A stretch of 64,000 nucleotides of DNA from Tricholoma matsutake. Its lineage: Eukaryota; Basidiomycota; Agaricomycetes; Agaricales; Tricholomataceae. Of the stretch, positions 10,615 through 21,408 are shown piece by piece (the first letter of the stretch is position 1; every line of letters starts with the position of its first letter). The notes below the pieces were generated by a model. The model saw only the letters and a program-made list of their open reading frames with translations. It was not told the origin of the DNA and ran no database searches. A program made the translations under genes and the position numbers. Location: positions 15,694,337-15,758,336 of the forward strand of contig AP026538.1 of NCBI GenBank assembly GCA_026075535.2. The letters are read 5' to 3'.

Positions 10615-10996
10615 ATGCCAGCAACCAGATCAGCCAACTCTGGCACTCACTACAGCACCAATCGGAAGCGATCCCCAAAGCCAAAAGCATGCAAACGTGC
10701 TCGATCATTGCTGGACAACAAACCTAAGCAGAAGAAAGCCCAAAAGGAGAGCAAGACCGAGACCGATGGGAGTGAGACCAACAATGAGCAGGAAGAAAAG
10801 AAGAAAGGGAACATGAAGGACCAGGAGAAGGAGAAAAAGGCAAAGAGGAACAAGGGAGCGAGGTACGCCATCCCCACTGTTGCCGTCATGTGCTGACAGG
10901 ATGGCATTTTTTTCTTTTAGAAAGACTTCGTTAGTGTGGGCGCGAGAGGATGCGGCTGCTGAGGCAGCTGGTACCCTGCCCAAGCTTCTGAGGTAA
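10615..10996 (+). CDS. small lysine-rich protein of element C (two exons)
   Basis: Exon 1 (10615-10862) and exon 2 (10921-10996) are joined across an intron with GTACGC, a TGCTGAC branch region and TTTTAG. The product is about 107 residues, strongly basic (KRSPKPKACKRARSLL, then many EKK/KEK runs), with a short C-terminus WAREDAAAEAAGTLPKLLR. I recognise no family. It may bind nucleic acid, judging from charge only. A further GTAAGT donor at 10993 overlaps the stop, so alternative splicing to the Asn-rich region is possible. Confidence 0.4.
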
Positions 10997-11151
10997 GTTG
11001 TTTTTGTTCTTTTTCTATTTCTATTTCTATTTCTTTCTACTGACATTTCTAAGATAGGGCTGAACTTGTTCTTGAAACGAGTGGGCTATCGGTAGCCCCC
11101 CCACCACATGCTCTCTCGCCAGCAGCAACAGCCCACCCAGCTCTTGCCCCA

Positions 11152-12051
11152 ATGGGCCACCCACGATGCTCAGATGTTGTAACCCCCAAAGCCACCAAAA
11201 ACGCCAGTGACAGCTGCAACAAGCAGGACAATGGCAACAAGGGGAAGAACAACAACCCCAGCAATAATGACAACGAAAGCACCGATGACAACAGCCAGCA
11301 CCAGGGGAAGGACGACGACAGCGACGGCGATGACCAGCACAAGGGGGACAGCTGCGAGAGCGACAACAACAACAATGAAAGCAGTGGGAATGATGAGGAG
11401 GAGGATGACAACGACATCGACAGCGAGAAGAACAACAATGAGCAGAATGACGGGAAGACAAAGACCAGCAGGAAGATGAAGAACAGTGAGAAGAACAACA
11501 ACAATGCAAAGAACAGCGAGAAGAACCACGAGAACAAGAACAACAAGAACAACAACAATGAGAACAACAACAACAATGAGAACAACGAGACTAACAATGA
11601 GAACAACGAGACTAACAATGAGAACAACGAGACTAATGATGAGAACAACGAGACTAACAATGAGAACAACGAGACTAACAGCGAGAACAACGAGAACAAC
11701 AATGACAACAACGAGAACAATGACAACGAGAACACCGACAACGATGCAGACAAGGGGGAGGACAACAACGGGACTGACAACAACAACAACGGGACTGACA
11801 ACAACAACAACGGGACTGAAAGTGGCAACCTCATGAACCTTGTCACCACCACCGATGCCGCTGCCAACTGTGCCACCACTGCTGCTTGTTCTACTAATCC
11901 TGCCCCTGCTTCGGTAGAAGGTAAATATTTTACCATAGTATTGTTTGTTATCCTTAATGTTAGATTAGACTTTCCTCAATGTGACCCCAAGGGTGCTTGT
12001 CGACTTGTTAAAATTTCTCGCTGTCATAATATTTGTAATTTTTGTAATTGA
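11152..12051 (+). CDS. Asn/Asp/Glu-rich low-complexity ORF in element C
   Basis: This is a continuous frame of up to 299 residues. About 80-215 are almost only Asn with Glu, Asp, Thr and Lys, built on an eight-residue repeat NNENNETN encoded by a 24-bp DNA repeat (about 11579-11700). Two NNGTDNNN units follow. The end is probably spliced at 11921 (GAAG then GTAAAT), which would remove the last part of the frame. The composition is prion-like. The plus strand is preferred because the neighbouring KDZ genes read the same way; the Leu/Ser-rich minus-strand frames over the same DNA are shadows. Confidence 0.4.
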   Translation: MGHPRCSDVVTPKATKNASDSCNKQDNGNKGKNNNPSNNDNESTDDNSQHQGKDDDSDGDDQHKGDSCESDNNNNESSGNDEEEDDNDIDSEKNNNEQNDGKTKTSRKMKNSEKNNNNAKNSEKNHENKNNKNNNNENNNNNENNETNNENNETNNENNETNDENNETNNENNETNSENNENNNDNNENNDNENTDNDADKGEDNNGTDNNNNGTDNNNNGTESGNLMNLVTTTDAAANCATTAACSTNPAPASVEGKYFTIVLFVILNVRLDFPQCDPKGACRLVKISRCHNICNFCN

Positions 12052-12235
12052 AGATCTTCATGTACATGAAGGAACCAAGGATAGTATTGGAAGCAAAGGT
12101 AACAATTTTATCTTTGAATGGTTTGCTTTTTTAAGGCCCATTCTTATTAGATATGGACTTTTCACTCCCAGGAATTGACCAAGGTAATATTATCTGGATC
12201 TTGTTTTCTATTTCCAACCCATATTAGATGTACCT

Positions 12236-12715
12236 ATGGCTAGTCTGCCAACCAGCCCTTCACAAAAATTACAGGGAGCCTCACGTACTACTGGTGGTGT
12301 TATCTGTGGCCATGCCTATGGAAATGTGTTCAACCTTGCAGATTCTCATGACCTGGAAACTGATGCTGCAGCTTCAGTCATGGGTAAAGTTTACTTATAT
12401 GACTCGTGTGTTGATCCTGCCACTACCAAGCCAAAGTCTGCATTCAAGCTTAAAGTTACGACTTCATTGGGTGTGGTTCTATCAAAGCTGGCAGAGAAAG
12501 ATTCTCCAGTTCACCATAAGTCATTTGACTAACCATTTTTTGGAATATGTTTGTAAGGTTTCTGCAGGTCAAAATTCAAGAATTTTTGTATATGAAGATG
12601 ACCTTTGGAATATTAAAGGACACTATTCCACTGCAATCAAAGATGAAGAACCTGTCACATGGAACTTCATTAATGGAGAATATGTTCTTCCAGTTTCAAT
12701 TGTAAGTTGTGTTTT
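12236..12715 (+). CDS. unrecognised multi-exon gene of element C
   Basis: Exon-like frame 12236-12532 (GGVICGHAYGNVFNLADSHD, LYDSCVDP, KPKSAFKLKVTTS) is followed, after a probable intron ending in CTGCAG near 12568, by a second coding stretch (SRIFVYEDDLWNIKGHY, WNFINGEYVLPVSI) that ends at a GTAAGT donor at about 12701. Splice signals fit small fungal introns. It may be spliced to the ORF at 12799. I recognise no domain. Confidence 0.4.
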
Positions 12716-12798
12716 ATTTAATATTGGAAAAATTCAGCTATCTATCAATAGGAATGTGAACCTGCTTTCCAGTCTGTTATGCATACAGAATCTCTATA

Positions 12799-13359
12799 TT
12801 GCCAACCCTTACTTGTGATTCTACTCCTGCCTCACTTTCAACTTTGGCTACTACCACTCTCACTCCCTTCAAGAACAATCTTATAACTCGTCTCAATATT
12901 CCATCAAATTTGGCTGATTGTACTGATGGTGGTCTTCACATTGGCTATCAAAAGTATAAAGCATTCTTAGAGGCCAATGCAACTTTGGCTGCACTCTGTG
13001 CCTCCAGAGAATGGGAAGGAAGGAAGCCTTCAGTCACTGATTTGATTGAAATTTTTCAATCTAAATCCATGTGGCATGCCAACCATTCCAAAGCTTTCTC
13101 CCGAGTATCTGACTATCCTGAGATGGTGAGCTGGTTGGAGAGGAGGAAAGATGCTCCTTCCAATATTGAGCTTTGGGGCTATGAGAAGGTTGCATACAAT
13201 TTCAAGGATCTTTTTGCTTTTTTGGATGGCAAAGCTGAAGAAGTGGGTAAATCAGGGGGCAAGAGCAAAGGAAAGATGAAGTCGAAGGATGAAAGTGGTG
13301 CTGGTAGTGGTAGTGGGTACAAGAAGAAAGGTGACAAGAAGAAGAAGGGTTCAAAGTAA
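12799..13359 (+). CDS. unrecognised protein next to the KDZ transposase, Gly/Lys-rich tail
   Basis: An open frame of about 186 residues with no ATG at its start, so it is probably an internal or last exon entered through an acceptor near 12762-12787. The middle contains GLHIGYQKYKAFLEANATL, then WLERRKDAPSNIELWGYEK and YNFKDLFAFLDG. The tail is low-complexity Lys/Gly/Ser (GKSKGKMKSKDES, YKKKGDKKKKGSK). It lies about 40 bp upstream of the transposase on the same strand. The function is unknown. Confidence 0.5.
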   Translation: MPTLTCDSTPASLSTLATTTLTPFKNNLITRLNIPSNLADCTDGGLHIGYQKYKAFLEANATLAALCASREWEGRKPSVTDLIEIFQSKSMWHANHSKAFSRVSDYPEMVSWLERRKDAPSNIELWGYEKVAYNFKDLFAFLDGKAEEVGKSGGKSKGKMKSKDESGAGSGSGYKKKGDKKKKGSK

Positions 13360-13395
13360 GTAAATAGTTAGAGCCCATGCAATTGCAATAGTTTT

Positions 13396-15760
13396 TTGAG
13401 CTTGCTGCCTTATAGCATGTGGCAAATTCATCCTCTGGAATTCCTTCAAGTTTTAATCTGGAAGATTGTTTTAAATCTGAACCAGCTGCAACTTTTATTA
13501 TGGATATTAATTATCTTCAATATCCTACCAACTGTCACTGCTCTACCCGAGGAAAGCCCATTCCCAGAAATCCCCTTCAAACTGTTCAGCCAATTTATTC
13601 AGGATAATTTCAGTTCCAAAATTTCACTTTCAACAGTTCTTGTTATTCTGTTCACTATGACAGATAACACAGACTTGTTGAATTTACATTCAAGGCAACA
13701 AAATCCAAAATGCACAGGAGAAAAATGTGGCACCATTTCTAGTTGGATGAAATGCCTTGCTCGTGCAATGGACAATAAATTGTACAAGCAACAAGACGTC
13801 AGGTTACTCAAGAAATCAGACAATGTCACTGAAACAAAGACAAGAATCAACAATATTGGAACTAAACTTGATGCGCTGGCCAAGCTGTTGGATTTAAATC
13901 CTTATAATGACAATGGTCAATTTCAGCAGAAGCTCAAGGCAGTTTCACACAAATCTATCGATCCAATCCATGTTATATGTCCTAACTCATACGAATGCAA
14001 AACTTTGAACTGTCAACCCCAGCCATTGGTGACCTTAATCAAAGGCTTTGGATATTATGAAGATGTTCCAGTATTGACTGGGAAATGTCCAGATTGTCAA
14101 ACTGCTTATCATGCAGATCATGAACATACACCAGTTTCTGGTGAACAAGGTCGATTTGACAGACTATATCTGAATTCTGCCAAGTACATTAAAGCTGGAC
14201 AGAATATCTGGGTGGATAGGCTGTTTTCCAACATTGTTCTGTCTGCTATGTATAGCTTTCATGCTTCAGCTGCAGCCATTACAGAATTTTGGAATAATGC
14301 TTTCTGGGAAAACCTATCAGGAACCTGTCCAAAACTTTCTCGGCATCAGACTTGGCATACATATGTCCAAGAATCAATTCGTACAGTTGCCTCTGCATCA
14401 GGCATTAATCTTGTGCTCCAAGATGGTCTTGCAATCAATGAAGTCACAAAAGAGGTATTTGAAATATTAGGAGAAGGTGGAATGATATGGGCTGCAGATC
14501 AACATTCATGCTCAGAATGTACTCACCAGTACAAGGGCACTTCTGATGTAATTGCAGGAGGTGATCTAGCAGCAATAGTTGGAGTGGATGAAAAAACACC
14601 TGTGCCTGCATATGAAGGTGATAGAACCCTTGAAAATGAAGGACAAGAACAAAATACTACAGGCAATCTAGAGAGCCCCCAAGATGGTGACAATATGGAT
14701 ATTGATTATTCACCTGTCAAACTTGTGGTGATGGATGGGATTGTTATGGGGCCTAATGTATGTATTTTGACTGTTACATATAACTAAAGCTAATAGCTTT
14801 CTAGCATTGTGCATATGAAGATTGCACATCTCAACTTGCCAATTCTCGTGGAGGAGCATTTTGTGCATTACATGAATCTGAATATGGGGCTAAATGCAGA
14901 ATCCATGGCTGTACCAATCAGAAAGTTGTTATGACTCAAGCATGCCCACAGCATCAGGAACAATGGAAGAAACACACTGAAAAACACAACCAACACACCT
15001 TTTCTGGCATCCAGAGAATATTGCGGCAACCAAATGAAAATATGCCTTGGACAGCTCCAATTACTGAGAATGTACAACCACATGATGAACCTGGCCCAGA
15101 GCCACAAAGGACCAATTATTTCACTGCCCCAAGATTCTATTGTGTGGAAACTATATGTGGTCCATGTGGTGTGGTTATTGCATGGGCAAAGTTTGCCAAA
15201 TCGGAGTCACCAACAAATATTTTGGCATTTCTGGAAAAGGTATATCCTACAGAAGAATCCCGACCAGCATATATCTGCATAGACAAAGCATGTCTTGTGC
15301 TTCATACTAGTATTGCCAATGGGTCTTGGGAGTCTATTTGGAAGAAAACAACTTGATTCATAGTTGATGCCTACCATTATATCAATCATCGTGCATCAGA
15401 CTTTTTGTGCCGAAAGTGGTGTAATCCTGCTCCTATGAATGGCTCAGCCCCTAATTGAAGAGGATGAACAAGGGAGACAGCATTACAAGCATGCATTTAA
15501 TACTCAGGTAAGCATTCACTAACTTCTGTCATGATTGATACAATATAATAAATATATCACAGGCATGTGAGCAATTGAATGCATGGCTAGGGGGATATGA
15601 ATCAATTCTTAAAAGGATGACCCCAGGCAACTTCAATTGGTTCTTGCATACCATGCTATTTTATCACACTGGGCATGTTATTAACAAACAAACAAGAAAA
15701 GCCAGTAACTTGACTAATAATGGTGATAGCAATGGTGATGGTGATGATGATGACATGTAG
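13396..15760 (+). pseudogene. KDZ-superfamily transposase with two Cys clusters
   Basis: Exon 1 (to about 14756) has a CxC5-like cluster (ICPNSYECKTLNC ... GKCPDCQTAYHADHE). An intron with GTATGT ... TAACTAA ... CTAG leads to a CxC6-like cluster (CAYEDCTSQLANSRGGAFC ... CRIHGCTNQK ... ACPQHQ). A KDZ catalytic region follows: YICIDKACLVLHTS, FIVDAYHYINHRASDFLC, and after a second intron (15509-15563) ACEQLNAWLGGYESILKRM. A TGA at 15354-15356 probably replaces an Arg CGA, and a one-base frame change lies near 15450. Known KDZ elements cut and paste with terminal inverted repeats. The exact start is uncertain. Confidence 0.85.
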
Positions 15761-15896
15761 GTAGTTTCTGATAGTAATATTATGGTCTTGTGGTTGAATT
15801 CCACTTGGAGTCCAGTTGGAGTCCGATTGGACTATGTAGAGCAAATATAAACTTTGTAAATTGTATCTCATGACCCTAATATGGTAAAAATATGTC

Positions 15897-15982
15897 AGGC
15901 ACATGGCTCAGGTGGTTAGAGCACTCCAAAATCTGCTTATTTAAGCTGGAGAGCAGAGGTTGAGGGTTCAAGTCCTGGAAAT
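15897..15982 (+). tRNA. tRNA-like Pol III unit, right end of element C (degenerate)
   Basis: It has A box TGGCTCAGGTGGTTAGAGC and B box GGGTTCAAGTCC, with TTTT runs just downstream. It is the same type as the units at the CAGTAC ends of B4 and B5, and it reads outward. The spacing between boxes is longer than in a normal tRNA, so an enlarged anticodon or variable region is likely. Confidence 0.6.
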
Positions 15983-16029
15983 ACAAGTATTTTATATTTT
16001 CAGATGCAAGCTTGAGTGATAAGTTCTGA

Positions 16030-16283
16030 GTCCCTGTCCAATCTGACTGGAGTCTGAGCAGACTGGAGTCATTACAGGATAATGACTTGTGAATTGCTTA
16101 AGTAGCATTAAACATGTTCATCTGGTTGGACTCCAGTTGGACTCCAAGTGGACTCTGGTTGGACTCCGAGTGGACTCCGAGTGGACTCCGGTTGGACTCC
16201 CAGTAGACTCCAGTTGGACTCCGGTTGGACTCCAGTGGGGGGATGAACTCTACTTGACTTAATGTAGTTCAACTGGACTCCAG
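16030..16283. repeat. subterminal 10-bp-period array, right end of element C
   Basis: Tandem TTGGACTCCAG / TTGGACTCCGAG units have near-perfect 10-bp spacing from about 16135 to 16235, with looser copies around 16040-16080 and 16270. A shorter patch lies at 15800-15835. The array ends where DIRS copy A begins. Confidence 0.8.
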
Positions 16284-16811
16284 TTGGACACAGAGATTGG
16301 ACTGAATGAGAAAGGGGAAATCAAGCTGAAGCAGAAGACACTGACAGTGGTGAAGGATCATTACCTCACAACAGACAATTTTACAGAAATCCAAGAGAAT
16401 TTTGTTCAAGGGATGCACAGACATTTGGTCTTGGGAGATGAAAGCGAGGCTGGTGGTTTGAAGGTAGCACAGTGTGCATCCATGTTTTCAGATTTCTTTA
16501 GCACAATAGCAGCATGGCCTGACTTCACACTCGACTGGAGTTCATACAGGGGATACATCATCAAGACATATACTTCATGGGTTGGTCGCAGAAATGACTC
16601 TTACAGGCTGATTTTTGACGAAAGTATTTTCCATCAGTACAAGATGAAGAACCTGATACCATCTATGCTCGAACATTTGAAGCACCAGACAGGTGGCTTG
16701 CTTGGTGCGAAAGGGGGCAGTGGTCAAGCAGGAGGCAGCGGCTTTGCAGGGAACAGTGGTTTTGTGGGTGGTGGTAGCTTTACTGGTGGTGGGGGTTATT
16801 CTGGCATGTGA
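16284..16811 (+). pseudogene. DIRS copy A first ORF (gag-like)
   Basis: An open frame of about 175 residues, in which SMFSDFFSTIAAWPDFTLDW and YIIKTYTSWVGRRNDSY are followed by a Gly-rich tail (GGSGQAGGSGFAGNSGF). The tail ends in a stop, and the next coding segment in another frame reads KCFLCAGPHAYREH ... CRCPSCSFSHLCSLCGG (about 16920-17160), a Cys-rich presumed zinc-binding end of the same protein. The start is probably missing because element C's repeat array abuts it. Confidence 0.6.
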
Positions 16812-17128
16812 GGCAGGGGGTGGGGTGCTTACAATGGGGCTCAGCACAATTCCTTTTGGGGGGGAGGTCACCAGCAAAATTTTCCACTGCCCTTTCGCAC
16901 CCTTCAGTCTTCCACCACAATCAAGTGCTTTCTCTGTGCAGGGCCCCACGCTTATAGGGAACACCAAGGAAGTGCAAGACGATTGGTCCTCAGTGAGAAC
17001 AGAAAATGGGTTGACAAGGCCTTGGGCAACCAGATCATGTGTATCACATTCAACATCAGTCCGTCCGGCTGCAGGTGCCCCTCTTGCAGTTTCAGCCATT
17101 TGTGCTCCTTGTGTGGTGGCCTCTCATA

Positions 17129-17628
17129 TGGATCAGAGAAATGCAATGCTTGACATCTTCCCAATCATCACCAAACTCAAGCCAGATGCTTGGGATCATG
17201 CTCTCAACAATGCAGGCATCTTGGAGGAGTATCAGGATATTCCAGTGGGCCTCCGGGAGGGCTTCCACTGCAGCCTAGAAAATCTTTCACTGTCATGTAC
17301 ATCCATTCCACCAAACCACTACATGTCAGAAGAAGATGAAGAATTCATGATAGCAAAATATGCTGAGGAGATTGGGCTTGGTAGACTGTTGCATGGTTAT
17401 GATCCAGACACACTTTTCTCCTTAATTGGACATTTTTGCACAGCACCTCTTGCAGTCATTGGCCAGGGCAACAGTAAATGCCATGTCATAGTAAACCACT
17501 CTTATCTGATAAATAAACATTGTATTGATCTTGAAGCTTCCCCATCTGACTCAACTGATAAAATCATTATTGATCCTACAATGACCTCTATTAATATGAT
17601 CATTGACACTACAAAATTCCAGTTATGA
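17129..17628 (+). pseudogene. DIRS copy A RT ORF, N-terminal part
   Basis: The segment reads YMSEEDEEFMIAKYAEEIGL, GRLLHGYDPDTLFSLIGHF, then VNHSYLINKHCIDLEASPSD and IIDPTMTSINMIIDTTKFQ. This is the entry to the RT fingers. It stops exactly where copy B's surviving RT begins (CAWGSFFECYLLVADVPEG), and is joined directly to the element's 3' tail. Confidence 0.65.
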
Positions 17629-18028
17629 GTCCTCATACCTCAGACTCATTCTTTTAACCTGACCATCCAGTGAAAAGTTAAGAGAGGCAGCTGCTCAGCA
17701 GGAACTGGAGTTTTAATTCTTCCTGGAGAACAGGGTTACATTTCAAAGTCAGCCCTATAAAATATTTGAAACCCAGTGGGTTCTACCGACATGTGGATTT
17801 TGGACGAAAAAGGTAACTGTCACATTCAGTCACATGTCAACTTCTTCAAGTTTGCTTGCCTCGTAAACAACAACTATCACAACACTAGGGAATAACATGG
17901 GTACAGTATTAGTGTCATTTGGTATCCATAAGTTTTTTGTTCTCTTTTTCATGTCTTATTGTACTAACTAGTTGCCTTGCTTTCTCTTTTTAGTGCAAAG
18001 ATGTGACGATGACATTGAAAACAGGCAC

Positions 18029-19430
18029 CAAAGCACCTAATGAAAGATGGAGAAGGAAAAGTCCTCAATGCATTTTTTTTTGTTTCTTGTTTTTATGAAC
18101 TGACTAACTCCATTTACTTTTTAGGTTAAACCACCACTTGGGAGTGAAGGATGGGGAAGAAAGAGGCAGAAAGTGTGAGTGGTTTGGGAGACAAAACACA
18201 GCCAGAGAGACTGCATCACACCATAGACACAGCTGCACAAGGTCCGAATTGATGAAGGCATACAGATTGAACAAACAGCCAGTGTAACAGCAACTCGATG
18301 ACAACCTCTACCATCAACACGGATACACAAATGACACCCCTCAATAAGACTACCATTGGTCCGTCGCCACCATGCCATCTGCCACATCACCATTGTCAAT
18401 GCCCGCACAGCCCCCATCAGTGCCTTCAATATCAACAACCACCACCACAACTTTGTCCCCTGCTTTAGAACCACTGGCAGCAGCTCCTGAACAACAGCGC
18501 TGATTACAGGCTGATCTACCTCTCCTCAATTGAGTCACCAGCCCCCTCTTTTGAACCCTGAGCCGCACTGCACAACTGCCACATTGCCACCGCTGCATCT
18601 GTGGACAACGGCTTAACCTCCTGCTCTGCCCCACTCTGGACCACAGGCCACAACCAAAAAATGACAGAGCACGCACCTAGTGTATATATCACTATATTCA
18701 TTAGCATGGACCGGATGTAGTAATTAGAATGTAGTAATGGAATACAACTAGAATCATTGAATAGACTTCGATGTTCTGCAGTTTCGGTAAACTGAACAAC
18801 CAGCTACTTACAAGAATTCCCATTGGCAATTGCTGTTCTGCTGGGGTTGTATTGGTCCCTGTTTGTCTCTGTCTTCTTCTTTCCTATCACTCACAGCGAA
18901 CTTACCAGTGGTTTGTAGTTTTAGTTTATGGCCTCAGGTCTGCATAATTCTGGTGCCCCTGTACGGTCTGGACATTCAAAATACCTGAGCTGATGTTTGA
19001 GTTGAGTAATACTGGAGGTTAAAAATTGTTCTGTTGTCAAGGCACGAAGTGGGTAATATGTAAAATCAATCAAGGAGAATGCTGATTAACACTGATTGAC
19101 CAGTTAGGTGCAGAACCTTGGGGAACTAAGACATTCACATCATCTCCGGTAACTAACAAGCATAGCTGCCCGTTATGTCATCATCAATCCTGGGTGCCAA
19201 AAATAGTAGCCATAATACGACCAGGACAGGATGTAGGTAAGTATTTTTAACAAGACCTGAAGGAATTTTCATTCCTCATTCCTCATTCCATTGATCCAAT
19301 TCCATCCTACTTAACTTTGTTCTAGCCTCGCCTTCTTGTTCATCTTGGTAACCCGTTTGTCTTTTCAGTGATGCGACAGGGGTCGCTTGGACTTGGCACA
19401 AAGTGCGAGCCGCTGTTGCTTTCTTGGAGT
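18029..19430. other. spacer with no supported gene
   Basis: Two overlapping minus-strand frames (18121-18474, 18350-18676) are Cys/Ala-rich and match nothing I know. Proline/threonine-like plus-strand text around 18360-18660 (CCACCATGCCATCTGCC words) may be a decayed low-complexity exon. I see no repeat or terminus. Confidence 0.35.
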
Positions 19431-20220
19431 AGTTTAGCACAGTTTGTGTCATGAATGCAAGATTGCTTACATGTGTGTAGTTTCCATCTAGGAGTATTAA
19501 ATCTCAAAGAACTACCATCATTTTAAACATTCCACCTCTCAAAGGTACTGCCAGGAATGATAATTTGCTTTGACAATGTCCCCGACCTGAAATCTTGTGG
19601 GGGAAGTGGGTATGTACCTGTTATAAGATTTGTGAACATTTCTCAGTCTACTTGTTCTAGCACTTACTTATAACCGCCTCCAAGGCAATTAACCATTCAT
19701 TCCCAATACCTAACTTTGTTGTCCTCCCCATGAAAATACTGACCTTGCACAAGTTCAGCCAGCTTTCCATCGGGATCCACTTTGCGACCAAGTTCCAAGG
19801 CAGGATCAGTTGGAGCCTCCATTCTAGCTGTGAAAAGCCTGTTGGATGTGCTTACAGAATGATAGTCCATAACCCAGGCTTGTAACTTGGTGGGCGGAAC
19901 ACACTGAGTAAAGACCGCATAGATGCTGGATAAGTTGTCCGCTGCTGCCAGAAAGGATGGGGTGTGTAATCCTGTCATCGATACTGACTGTTTGAGGAAT
20001 CTAACATGAGCCATTCGCTGGCTGATGCATAGTTAGCATATGCATTCTAGGTATAACTTTAGGCATACCTTTCTTTCGCAAACAGGGGTAAGTCCTTTTG
20101 CCAGATGATACCCTGGACACTTAAGATTGCTTCTTCCAGGGTTTTGTCTTCCACCTTTAATGCCAGGCACCATCGCTGAGGATTGGTTTTCTCTACAGTG
20201 CTGTAATGAGACAACCAATC
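19430..20220 (-). pseudogene. decayed multi-exon gene of unknown function (GDIV-type fungal family)
   Basis: Minus-strand exons: 20218-20085 (YHLAKGLTPVCERK), an intron with GTATGC ... TGCTAAC ... ATCAG, then about 20035-19700 (SMTGLHTPSFLAAADNLSSI, CVPPTKLQAWVMDYHSVS, LVQGQYFHGEDNKVRYWE). After a further probable intron come fragments reading YIPTSPTRFQVGDIVK and LAVPLRGGMFKMMVVL, then a stop where Arg would be expected. The pattern of HGEDN, then FQ.GDIV, then VPL..G..KM resembles a protein family I associate with agaricomycete mobile regions, but I could not verify that. The function is unknown. Confidence 0.45.
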
Positions 20221-20639
20221 AGGATACTGTAAGTGTTATATGTCAGGTTGGAAACTGCACTGGGGAATGCTGAACTGGCCTTCGTAAGTTCAGATAATTG
20301 GGGGCCAGCATGAGCATTGTCCACTCTTGTTTTGGCGATAATCTCCAGAGCATCAGCTACAGGTACACATTCGATTCAGTGATAGGAATTAACTCTGTTG
20401 AAGCTTACCAGCAGCCTTGCTATCATAGTGGATATCCATGATTTGGTGCTAGGAAAATATGTGGCTGGTGCTCGGTGGTGGTGGGGTGATTTTCTGGTTC
20501 TTCCTGCAATCGTTAAATTTCAGCTTGTTAATTGTTGCCCAAGTGGGTTACACCCACAAGCCAACAGTTTGTTACATTGCAGGAGCAAGTTGGTGTGGCA
20601 TAATCATCTGGATCTTCCCATGATCGTTGTACTTTAGGT

Positions 20640-21400
20640 TGCTAATCTTTGCACATTTGGGTTAGATCCACCAGCTAAAAGTTTGTTTGGTGGGCAGGAA
20701 GTAGCTGTCTTGCGATAACATCTGCAAGTGTATTTGCAAGTGTAATTACCATCGTACCAATAAGTTCTACTATTGTTCAGCCTTTCTGGTGTCCCCTGCC
20801 ACTTGCAAAGTAGTACCTGCTTGGATAGTAGGTCATACTTGTCTGAGTTATGTTGCTCATATTCATGAATATGCTCATGATTTTTCTGTCTTGCATGGGT
20901 CCAAGTTTCTGATTTAACATGTAAGTACCAATTTCACTGTCAAAGTTTATCTGAATACCCCCGTTCGGTTAGAATTCTTGACTGGACAGCGGGTAATGTC
21001 ATGATGCCCTGGCCTTGTCTTTGGCAAGGACTCAAGGTCAGTGTGTTTTCAGACCATTAACTCTGCATGAAATGTATGTTTCTGATAAATATACAATAAT
21101 GCAGTGTATATTGTGTCAGATGTTTCCATAAAAGCTGAACAGCCAACATGTCTGTTGTTAGTCGCTATTCTGTGATATGTAAGTAGGTTGGCTACATTTC
21201 ATTTGGTCTGTCCACTTCTCTTGGCTACACCCACCCTTCTGCAGAGTTTGTTGATACCAGAACGCCGAGTTGGGTTTCCCTCCTTGACTCAGTTGTTCCC
21301 ATTCCAATCCACTATAAAAAGTCTTTACAGCTTTTGTTCCCCACCGTCAAATCCTATCTCTTTACTACCATCTACATTTTACTGTCACTTTGCATTCGCC
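20640..21400. other. spacer with no supported gene
   Basis: AT-rich sequence. I see no open frame with coding character, repeat or terminus. Confidence 0.35.
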
Positions 21401-21408
21401 TATCACCA

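Larger units (their letters stand above)
10040..16285 (+). mobile_element. element C: KDZ-type DNA transposon (left end present, right terminus lost)
   Basis: The left terminus GAGGTCTTTACACTCCCCC is followed by CACCTTTCCC, matching the right terminus of B5 read inward over 28 bp. Next come about 10-bp repeats (10066-10320), an outward minus-strand tRNA-like unit (10361-10437), a plus-strand gene block (10615-15760) ending in a KDZ transposase, an outward plus-strand tRNA-like unit (15897-15982) and a second 10-bp repeat array to about 16280. DIRS copy A begins there, and the expected CAGTAC-type terminus is missing. That B3-B5 share this layout is direct observation; that C is their autonomous relative is inference. 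Confidence 0.7.
16284..18028 (+). mobile_element. DIRS-like retrotransposon, copy A (internally deleted)
   Basis: It holds a first ORF, a Cys-rich segment, the N-terminal part of the RT ORF, and then jumps at about 17625 to the 3' tail. The tail (17627-18028) matches 47301-47656 of copy B, including an intron-like GTAACTG ... TTTTTAG and the last shared bases GAAAACAGGCACC. RT core, RNase H and tyrosine recombinase are missing. The DIRS assignment rests on copy B, which carries the recombinase. Confidence 0.75.

Noticed and set aside
11049..11936. Long minus-strand Leu/Ser/Phe-rich ORF that looks like a membrane protein
   Set aside because: It is the antisense shadow of the AAC/GAG-repeat coding for the Asn-rich ORF, and the neighbouring genes and introns all read on the plus strand.
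16225..16265. A right terminus of element C in the CCAGTGGGGGGATGAACTC stretch
   Set aside because: It recalls GTGGGGGAGTGTAAAG but lacks the TAAAGTAC part, and no AAAATGAG duplication follows. It was not accepted as a terminus.
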